Under the pieces are notes generated by a model that saw only the letters and a list, made by a program, of their open reading frames with translations, was not told the origin of the DNA and did no database searches. The position numbers and the translations under genes were made by a program. From an uncultured Lachnospiraceae bacterium (lineage in GTDB: Bacteria; Bacillota; Clostridia; Lachnospirales; Lachnospiraceae), in assembly GCA_910585295.1 (NCBI GenBank), contig CAJUDE010000001.1, forward strand, positions 1-11,837: DNA of 11,837 nt. The letters are read 5' to 3'. Shown one piece after another: positions 5,932 to 11,837 of the stretch (its first letter is position 1; each line of letters starts with the position of its first letter).

Positions 5932-8900
5932 TCAGGAATTTACTTTTACCTTTACTTTTTTGTACATGCCATTTTGGGCAATGCAGTATACCGTACAACT
6001 GCCAGCTTTCTTCCCAGTAATGGCTCCTTTACTGGAAACCTTTGCAACGGAAGTGTTTGACGATACATAACGCACCTTTTTCCCAGTCTTGCTTAACTTT
6101 TTGCCTGTCACTTCCACACGGAGGCGGGCGTTCTTGCCGACTTTCAGGTTCACGCGTGTTTTCTTTACCGCTATCTTTGAAGGGTTGCCATATTTTCCAC
6201 CCAATACCGTACCATAAACTGACAGGGATTTCGCCAAAGTAACCCGCTTTCCATTTACTTTTTGATACGCTTTCACATAATATTTATACGCTTTTCCTTT
6301 CTTTAATTTTTTATGCTTCCACGTATTCGTTTTTTTATTTACCGTCTGAAGACGTTTATATTTCCCATTTGATTTTGCCCCATATATTTCATACCCATCT
6401 GCTGATTTTACATAACCCCAACGAACTGTATTGGAGGTTTTGGCAGAAGATACCTTACAAAGCAGCAATTTGGGCGTTGTGTCCTTTTTCCCAGTTCCAG
6501 TATCAGGGTTCCCTGGCTGCTCAGAACCGGTTCCTCCTGGCGGGGTTGGCTGCCCGCTATCCGTCCCTCCTGGCGGGGTCGGCTGCCCGCTATCCGTCCC
6601 TCCTGGCAGTTCCGGCTGCCCGCTATCCGTCCCCCCTGGCGGTTCTGGCTTTCCGCTATCCATCCCTCCTGGCAAGGTTGGCTGGTCATTATCCGTCCCC
6701 CCTGGCAGTTCCGGCTGTCCGCTATCCATCCCTCCTGGCAAGGTTGGCTGGTCATTATCCGTCCCTCCTGGCAGTTCCGGCTGTTCGCTATCCTCTTCCC
6801 CTGGCGGTTCTATCGGATCCGGGTCAGCCGTATAAATGGATTTGCTAAAATCCTCTGTCTGAATTAAATATGCTTTAAAAATTTCCTGTTTCAGACGTTC
6901 TACCTCTGTTTCCTGTGCGCGGATATTATTAGCGCCGCCCGGCAACACATTGACTTGCATGAAATCCTTCTCTACCGCTTCTTCCATCAGCAAGCGCAGC
7001 CCTTCATAACTATCAACTGTAACGGGCTGGCCTTTCCACGTAATCGTGACTGGCTTTAATTCACCAAGCCTTTCAATCCTCCTTTGGAACATCGCTTTCT
7101 TAAAATCAGCCATTGTCCCATAGGCGCCGCCAAATATTTTGTTTAGGACATATTGGTCGGACAAGACCGTCTGTTCCGATTTGGCAGATTCTTTATATTG
7201 ATTGGAAATGTAAGGGACCATGCCGCCGTAATATCCATATTCCCCAAGCAGTTCAAACGCCTGTCGGCGTATCATGATATCACCGCTGACCCCGTAGCCA
7301 TTCTGCACCCCGGCATAATTAGCGGAAAAGAGCGGCACGACATAATAGCCATTCCGCGCCACGGTCCCTGTGGTCTGCGTCCCGTTCACCTCATAGCGGG
7401 ATACAATAATATTTTCATTAACTAAGTCATCAATGGTATTCAGTTTCCCCGCCTCATCCAAAGTCAGCGCCCTCACTGAATCCAGGTTATGCTTGGACCC
7501 TTCCTCTCCTTGGTTATACCTTGTTTCTGAATCCTCAATCTGCTCAAGCTTGTGGAACCATTTCATTTTATCTTCCGCACTTTTCGTTAGCACAACATCC
7601 GCTTCCGCATAATCCAGCGTATAAATAACATCCAGGATACCTCTCATATAGCCCTGCAGGCTTGATTCATCCTGGAAACGCTCAGGCGCGCCATTATGGT
7701 ACCGGTCACTGACTGCCAGGCGGCTATAAATCAGGTTCAGGTTAAAAGCAGGCGGGTCATTCAGCTCATAAGGCTCAAACATCCCCCTGGTATAAACTTC
7801 TGCCAGCCTGCCGTCCCGGGAACCATACCCATTCAGCATTACGTCTGACACAAGCATATGCGTTAATTCATGCGCATACGTTGCAAGCCCCCGTTCCGTC
7901 AATGCCTTCGATACATAATAGCGAATACGCGTGCCTTCCGCCACGCCATCGGCAAACATATAGGACCCATACAAATTTAAAGGGGTAAAAAACTCCCTGA
8001 CGCCCAGGGCGGCGTCTTTCCCAAATTTGTCTGACCATTGGACAGATGTATCGGGGTCAATCCTCAAACTGTCCAGAACCACACGGTTGGACGAGAGCAG
8101 CCCTTTCTTTTCTGGCGCCGCAATCCGATGCCAAACATCAACAAACGCCTTCTGCTGTTTGGCAGCCTGTTCTAACTGCTGCTGGAATTTTTCACGTAAT
8201 TCCCCATAACGTGTTGGGTCTGCCCCCTTTAAATTCCTGTCTATGTAGCAATCCACTATCCCATATGTGACCGTAGCGGAATTTGCAATCACAAAAACAC
8301 TGTCCTCTGATACAGTGAGCAAGGGTAAAATGTAGGCGCGGGAAACCGCGTCGCCATAGAGCCTTTTATATATCCCAGCCCCTTTGCTGTCCCAATCAGA
8401 CAATCCCTCCAAGATATACGCACGGCTTTCCTGCACAAACCAATCGTCCATTGATGTATCTGGTATCCACTTTTGCCTGTTCTCCTCCAGAAAACCTTCC
8501 AATGTCCCAGCGTAAGTGACGGGCCAAAACAGCTTTCCATAACCAAAAACATTGGCATTATTAGATATTTTTAATGTATCTCCCCCGGCGCCCCCAATCT
8601 GCGCCAACCAATCCAGAACATCTACTGGCACCCCATAAGAGCCTGGCTCATAAAGGAGGGTATCTTTCACATTATGCCCTCCCATGCCAAAGTCATACAG
8701 CCGCTCAAGGTATGTAAGCCCCAGAAGCACTTTTTCTTTATTCTGCAATATCTTATCCGTAAAAAAAGCCGCCCCTTTACTTTCTGCGTCAACTGTACTG
8801 TCAACCACCCGTTGAATAATTCCCCCTATTTCCTCCTGTACCGTTGCAAATGCATCTTCCAAAGACATTGCCTTCACATTATCCTGGTTCAGCTCCCTCA

Positions 8901-9168
8901 CCGCTTGTTCATCCGTGATATCTGCGGGGCTTTTTCCTTCCCGCCTGGCAATCTCCGTTTTTTTATTCAGCTTCTCCGTTGCTGAATACCGGGAGGGCGC
9001 CAGTAATTTCCCGATAGCCTCGTCTGTCCCATAATCAATTGCCTGTAAATCCGCTATTGTATTTTGGCTTACTGTTTCTCCGCAGCTTGCCGCTGAAGCC
9101 GTCATCGCTGGGACAAACAGCGCCATTATAAAAAATACTGTAAATACAGCCGACCTAATAATTTTCAT
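5932..9168 (-). CDS. Secreted zinc metalloprotease, M26 (ZmpB/IgA1 protease-like), with FN3 and Big2 domains
   Basis: 1078 residues, starting at ATG 9168 with GAGGAGG (about 9180-9174) upstream; the start lies inside the end of the helicase gene (14-nt overlap). A Sec signal peptide covers residues 1-26 (cleavage near TASA|AS). The zinc site is HELTH (433-437) with E457, the H-E-x-x-H-(19)-E spacing seen in M26 proteases, and the context NGYGSRDGRLAEVYTRGMFE parallels their NGxGRREGLGAE(L/F) motif. Residues 790-888 are nine 11-residue Pro-Gly repeats, a stalk or linker. Residues about 903-985 look like fibronectin type III and about 996-1078 like Big2 (SSNTSVAKVSSKGAITGKKA). The tail is very lysine-rich and there is no LPXTG, so any wall attachment would be non-covalent. 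M26 relatives cut IgA1 or mucin-type glycoproteins; this target is unknown, and the N-terminal third has no domain I recognise. Confidence 0.87.
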   Translation of the reverse strand: MKIIRSAVFTVFFIMALFVPAMTASAASCGETVSQNTIADLQAIDYGTDEAIGKLLAPSRYSATEKLNKKTEIARREGKSPADITDEQAVRELNQDNVKAMSLEDAFATVQEEIGGIIQRVVDSTVDAESKGAAFFTDKILQNKEKVLLGLTYLERLYDFGMGGHNVKDTLLYEPGSYGVPVDVLDWLAQIGGAGGDTLKISNNANVFGYGKLFWPVTYAGTLEGFLEENRQKWIPDTSMDDWFVQESRAYILEGLSDWDSKGAGIYKRLYGDAVSRAYILPLLTVSEDSVFVIANSATVTYGIVDCYIDRNLKGADPTRYGELREKFQQQLEQAAKQQKAFVDVWHRIAAPEKKGLLSSNRVVLDSLRIDPDTSVQWSDKFGKDAALGVREFFTPLNLYGSYMFADGVAEGTRIRYYVSKALTERGLATYAHELTHMLVSDVMLNGYGSRDGRLAEVYTRGMFEPYELNDPPAFNLNLIYSRLAVSDRYHNGAPERFQDESSLQGYMRGILDVIYTLDYAEADVVLTKSAEDKMKWFHKLEQIEDSETRYNQGEEGSKHNLDSVRALTLDEAGKLNTIDDLVNENIIVSRYEVNGTQTTGTVARNGYYVVPLFSANYAGVQNGYGVSGDIMIRRQAFELLGEYGYYGGMVPYISNQYKESAKSEQTVLSDQYVLNKIFGGAYGTMADFKKAMFQRRIERLGELKPVTITWKGQPVTVDSYEGLRLLMEEAVEKDFMQVNVLPGGANNIRAQETEVERLKQEIFKAYLIQTEDFSKSIYTADPDPIEPPGEEDSEQPELPGGTDNDQPTLPGGMDSGQPELPGGTDNDQPTLPGGMDSGKPEPPGGTDSGQPELPGGTDSGQPTPPGGTDSGQPTPPGGTGSEQPGNPDTGTGKKDTTPKLLLCKVSSAKTSNTVRWGYVKSADGYEIYGAKSNGKYKRLQTVNKKTNTWKHKKLKKGKAYKYYVKAYQKVNGKRVTLAKSLSVYGTVLGGKYGNPSKIAVKKTRVNLKVGKNARLRVEVTGKKLSKTGKKVRYVSSNTSVAKVSSKGAITGKKAGSCTVYCIAQNGMYKKVKVKVNS
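6505..6801 (-). repeat. Nine tandem 33-bp coding repeats (11-residue Pro-Gly units)
   Basis: Units follow GG(T/M)D(S/N)(G/D)QPxxP at residues 790-888 of the protease; the first and last copies are diverged (GEEDSEQPELP, GGTGSEQPGNP). Units 801-822 and 823-844 form a near-duplicate 22-residue pair, evidence of recent slippage or unequal exchange. Copy number is probably variable between strains. Confidence 0.9.
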
Positions 9169-11002
9169 CCAACTTCCTCCTCAATGGCTTTAGGGCCGAT
9201 CCATAATAGTGTTCCACCACTCCTTTGGTAACAGCTTTTACCACTGCGTCCAAAAAAGCTTTCCTCTCTGGTATTTCTATTTCATAAGCTGTGTTGTCCC
9301 TTGTATTCCATAAAATGCCTTTTTGCAAATCTATTGCAACCATATAACATGCGCACTGCAGGAAATGTTCATGCATTAATTCCGATACAAATTTTAATTC
9401 ATATACCATACCGTCTTTCACCACATCCGCAAATCCCTTGGCAGAAAACCTTATATGCCCATTTTCTTGGCTAGAAAAATCAATCTGGCACGGAACCTGC
9501 GCTTCCTCGTCCTTGCTTAACCGTGTTTTTAGCCGGGCTTTCAACAGCTCGCTTTGCGCCTTGCTCACGAAAGGGGCGGCCACCTGCGTCCTGTATCTCT
9601 TCTGCCTTGTCTCAAGTGAAACTAAAAACAATATTTTTTGGTCTAAAGAGCTTTCCTGCACCTCCTCCGAATACAAATATTTTAATTCAGGGCTTAAGAG
9701 GATTTTCAGCTTTATCGCTGCGTCTATTTGATACTTGTTAAAATAGGCGGCCTCCTGATATATCCCAATACAGGGCGATAAATCTATTAAGCCGTCTGTA
9801 TTTTTTATATTTATCGTAGAATTGCCTGTTTGCTCCACCTTATGTATTTTCAACTGCGCAAAACATTTTTCCACATCCTCTTTATATTTGAAATCAAACA
9901 TTTCACTTATGTCCATATCATCAAATTTCTGATTCGTCGCTACAAAAGTTGAAAGCGTTTTTTCAGACAGCATGGCCTCACCCGGTTTCACAAAAATGAT
10001 ATGGCTCTTTCCCCTGCTGGCTGCCACGCAAAAAATATTCCTTAAAATAATATATTGCTGTTGTGGTTTTGACACCCTTGTACTCCAATAACTTTCTGTA
10101 AAATCAAATACAACACAGATTTTTCTTTCCAAGCCTTTACTGCTGTCATAAGTTGTAAATATTGCAGAATCTTTTTTGGGCGCCGTCTTCCCCACGGAAT
10201 CGCCATCCGATATTGTTGCATACACGGTATTCTTATTAAATTTATCCTGGTACCTTTCTTCTAAAATATTTAATGTGTCAGACATCATCCCTGCCCTTGC
10301 CCCTAAGCATAAAATATCTGCCGGATCCTGCTCTGCCAAAAACGCCACAATTTCTTCCGCTGGCATTTCTTCAACTATGCAGCAAGGGTTCACGCCTTTG
10401 ATCTCTTTTTTCCACACCCTTCCAAGGATTGACGCCAAACTATTCGGCAAGCGGAAACATTGGGTAAATTTTAGCCTAAGATGCCTTTCTAAGAACCCCT
10501 TCATAAATGTCTCAACATTTAACGTTGTTTTATCATATATTTTCTGTTCCATGTCGCCAACTGCAATAATCTGCATTTCAGGGTTATGGCTTTTTACCAA
10601 TTGCAATAACTCTGCCAATTCCTGCTCAATATCTTGATATTCATCAATAATCAAGGCGTCGTATGTCCCGACAGGAGGCTTTATTTGGTTAAATACCTGG
10701 ATAAGGTCTGAAATCCCTGCTGATACGCCGTTTCTCTTTAAAATCATATATGCAAATCCATGATAATTTGTCACTGTGGCATTTTTCTTGCTTATCTTGC
10801 ACTTTGCATCCAATTTCAGCAATTTATTATACGTCAAATACAATACCTTTTTCTCACTTGGCAATTCATTGCACAGACTTTGGATAGCCGTAGTCTTGCC
10901 ACTGCCAATACAGGCGTCTACAAGGATATTTTCTCCCTGCAATGCTTTTTCTATAAATAGCTGCTGCTCATTGGATAACTGAATTTTGAAAGGCTTGCCC
11001 AT
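9155..11002 (-). CDS. Superfamily 1 (UvrD-like) helicase fused to a RecB-like PD-(D/E)XK nuclease domain
   Basis: 615 residues, ATG at 11002 with AAGGAGA about 8 nt upstream. All core SF1 helicase motifs are visible: Q-motif region QLSNEQQ (8-14), Walker A GSGKTT (33-38), LYLTYNK (54-60), Walker B LIIDEYQD (117-124), motif III VGDMEQKIY (148-156), motif IV QCFRLP (181-186), motif V TYDSSKGLE (284-292) and motif VI VAASRGKSH (326-334). The C-terminal part has GFAD (523-526), YELKF (534-538) and QCACYMVA (549-556), the spaced D, E-x-K and Q-x-x-x-Y pattern of Cas4/RecB nucleases. The protein should translocate on and cut DNA using ATP. It is about half the length of AddA, so not a canonical AddAB subunit. 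The gene is overlapped by the protease gene and follows a small acidic gene by 98 bp. DNA repair, mobile-element or defence roles are all possible. Confidence 0.85.
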   Translation of the reverse strand: MGKPFKIQLSNEQQLFIEKALQGENILVDACIGSGKTTAIQSLCNELPSEKKVLYLTYNKLLKLDAKCKISKKNATVTNYHGFAYMILKRNGVSAGISDLIQVFNQIKPPVGTYDALIIDEYQDIEQELAELLQLVKSHNPEMQIIAVGDMEQKIYDKTTLNVETFMKGFLERHLRLKFTQCFRLPNSLASILGRVWKKEIKGVNPCCIVEEMPAEEIVAFLAEQDPADILCLGARAGMMSDTLNILEERYQDKFNKNTVYATISDGDSVGKTAPKKDSAIFTTYDSSKGLERKICVVFDFTESYWSTRVSKPQQQYIILRNIFCVAASRGKSHIIFVKPGEAMLSEKTLSTFVATNQKFDDMDISEMFDFKYKEDVEKCFAQLKIHKVEQTGNSTINIKNTDGLIDLSPCIGIYQEAAYFNKYQIDAAIKLKILLSPELKYLYSEEVQESSLDQKILFLVSLETRQKRYRTQVAAPFVSKAQSELLKARLKTRLSKDEEAQVPCQIDFSSQENGHIRFSAKGFADVVKDGMVYELKFVSELMHEHFLQCACYMVAIDLQKGILWNTRDNTAYEIEIPERKAFLDAVVKAVTKGVVEHYYGSALKPLRRKLDENY

Positions 11003-11100
11003 GTCAAACTCTCCTTTTTCTGACCTATGGATTTATCGCTTGTACCGTTAAAACCAGAACATTCCATACCTATCGGCTTTGAAATGGATGTTACATTAAC

Positions 11101-11442
11101 TTATTCGCTGTCAGTATAATATTTATCCCATTTAAAGTCTTTTATTGCAATTTTTGTTCCAGCAGTTCCATCCCATTGAATAGGGAACCCAACAGACTCT
11201 AACTTTAAGAAATTCTCCTGGTTACCTGTATTTTGAAACTTTTCCCGAAGCGCTTCGATTATTGTACGCAAGCCATCCTCCGTTATATTGCCCCATTCCT
11301 CACAGTAAAAATCTTTGATGTGTTCTTCACATTCCATTAAAATTTTATCATTTGGCCAAAAACCAGCTTTAACATAGTTGGTTATCATTTCTTCTAATTC
11401 GTCCTCGCAGCATTCGTCTTCTATTTTACTTTTCCATTCCAT
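11101..11442 (-). CDS. Small acidic protein of unknown function
   Basis: 113 residues, ATG at 11442 with a purine-rich GGGGGAAAGG site upstream (about 11445-11455) and a TATAAT box at 11495-11490. The product is acidic (N-terminal MEWKSKIEDECCEDELEEMI), predicted mostly helical up to about residue 85, with no signal peptide, membrane segment or catalytic motif I recognise. The pattern YVKAGF ... I ... E ... LRTIIEAL recalls small DUF proteins such as DUF6891, but this is weak. It precedes the helicase-nuclease gene by 98 bp on the same strand with no clear terminator between, so it is probably the first gene of that operon. A partner, inhibitor or immunity-like role would suit the size and charge but is not shown. 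Confidence 0.65.
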   Translation of the reverse strand: MEWKSKIEDECCEDELEEMITNYVKAGFWPNDKILMECEEHIKDFYCEEWGNITEDGLRTIIEALREKFQNTGNQENFLKLESVGFPIQWDGTAGTKIAIKDFKWDKYYTDSE

Positions 11443-11489
11443 ATCGCCTTTCCCCCTTGTATGAATAGATACTTGCGAAACTCAATCAT

Positions 11490-11520
11490 ATTATAAATTT
11501 AAATATACAATTTAAAAACT
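11490..11520 (-). promoter_or_regulatory. Putative promoter of the small protein-helicase-protease operon
   Basis: TATAAT on the minus strand at 11495-11490 lies in a very AT-rich stretch, 48 nt upstream of the 11442 start codon. The position 17 bp upstream holds only TTTTTA, a poor -35 box, so the promoter may need an activator or rely on upstream A/T tracts. It is the best promoter candidate for the whole block down to 5932. Confidence 0.5.
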
Positions 11521-11569
11521 TTGAAAAGAAATATTTTCTCATACAAAAGGCAAGGAATGCATGTTAGCG

Positions 11570-11664
11570 CCATGGAAGCAAGACCCAAAAGACCATGGAA
11601 GCCTTTGCTGACCATGGGGCTTTGCAGCCAGATGTTTGCTGGAATGCTTGGCGCGCCTAGCATT
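11570..11664. repeat. CCATGGAAGC repeats and a 22-bp near-perfect palindrome
   Basis: CCATGGAAGC occurs at 11570-11579 and 11593-11602, with a related ACCATGGGG at about 11611. AATGCT-T-GGCGCGCC-T-AGCATT (11643-11664) is a 22-bp palindrome broken only by a T-T pair on each side of the GGCGCGCC core. No reading frame of note runs through. It looks like non-coding repeat sequence. Confidence 0.5.
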
Positions 11665-11675
11665 TCGGGCTTTTG

Positions 11676-11693
11676 TAGGATGGAAATATTTTA
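11676..11693 (+). repeat. 18-bp direct repeat, copy 2
   Basis: TAGGATGGAAATATTTTA, identical to 5088-5105. Here it directly abuts the large stem-loop element beginning at 11696. Confidence 0.6.
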
Positions 11694-11695
11694 GT

Positions 11696-11765
11696 CAAAT
11701 ACCCCGCAGCAAGCTACGGGGCATGACTTAGCTTGTTCTTCCTACCCCAAGGGGCGGGGTATTTG
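11696..11765. repeat. Branched stem-loop element
   Basis: CAAATACCCCG (11696-11706) and CGGGGTATTTG (11755-11765) are perfect reverse complements. Inside lie CAAGCTA (11710-11716)/TAGCTTG (11729-11735) and the tight CCCC-AA-GGGG (11745-11754). An alternative local pairing on the minus strand, CCCCGTAG-CTTG-CTGCGGGG followed by TATTTG (11721-11702 onward), looks like a terminator for a gene beyond the window. The two foldings are mutually exclusive. Confidence 0.6.
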
Positions 11766-11785
11766 GTCTGCACTCCGTTTCGGTC

Positions 11786-11818
11786 GGCGCTGAACGTGTG
11801 CCGCCGGCACACAGCGCC
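11786..11818. repeat. Bulged 13-bp GC-rich hairpin
   Basis: GGCGCT (11786-11791), a GAAC bulge, GTGTGCC (11796-11802), loop GCC, GGCACAC (11806-11812) and AGCGCC (11813-11818) give a 13-bp stem with a four-base bulge on one side. No T-run follows. It is adjacent to the second copy of GCGGCATTCGCCAAA and is probably part of the same dispersed repeat. Confidence 0.55.
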
Positions 11819-11822
11819 CCTC

Positions 11823-11837
11823 GCGGCATTCGCCAAA
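11823..11837 (+). repeat. 15-bp direct repeat, copy 2 (at window edge)
   Basis: GCGGCATTCGCCAAA, identical to 5859-5873. The match is cut off by the window end, so the true repeat may be longer. Confidence 0.5.

Noticed and set aside
6505..6801. Possible CRISPR array because of regular 33-bp repeats
   Set aside because: The repeats are directly adjacent with no unique spacers, lie in frame inside a protein, and no cas genes are present.
6369..6848. Long plus-strand open frames opposite the protease stalk
   Set aside because: The 33-bp repeat keeps several frames open at once; the frames lack ribosome sites and simply mirror the Pro-Gly repeat.

Overview
The window looks like chromosomal DNA of a gut-type Clostridia, probably Lachnospiraceae. 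This rests on the low-to-mid GC content, strong GGAGG ribosome binding sites, a clostridial DUF3796/Xre pair, a Bce-type peptide-sensing module and a ZmpB-like M26 protease. The species cannot be named from the sequence alone.

Left block (1-2242, minus strand): an OmpR-type response regulator, an intramembrane-sensing histidine kinase and the first 57 codons of an ABC transporter ATPase. This is the usual layout of an antimicrobial-peptide sensing and detoxification module; the permease would lie beyond base 1. Near-identical tandem half-sites (AAATGTC/T, 11 bp apart) lie upstream of both the regulator and the ABC gene, so the regulator probably controls both transcription units.

Next block (2253-3199, minus strand): a DUF3796 membrane protein followed 3 bp later by a small Xre repressor. 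They are driven by a near-consensus promoter (TTGACA-17-TATATT) whose -10 box sits inside a perfect 14-bp inverted repeat, which suggests autorepression.

Decayed zone (about 3240-5100): fragments of a broken regulator gene with its terminator, unresolved coding debris, and an IS3-family element whose two transposase frames carry nonsense codons and whose 3' end is missing. A small intact EamA-type permease gene (5175-5588) follows on the plus strand.

Right block (5932-11442, minus strand): an apparent operon of a small acidic protein of unknown function, a superfamily 1 helicase with a C-terminal RecB-like nuclease domain, and a secreted zinc metalloprotease of the M26 (ZmpB/IgA1 protease) type. 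The helicase and protease genes overlap by 14 nt. The protease has a signal peptide, an HELTH...E zinc site, nine 11-residue Pro-Gly repeats, an FN3-like domain and a Big2-like domain. Coupling of a cytoplasmic helicase-nuclease with an exported protease is the most unusual arrangement here.

Both sides of the right block carry dispersed palindromic repeats. They share an exact 15-mer and an exact 18-mer, and one repeat forms the probable terminator of the protease operon.
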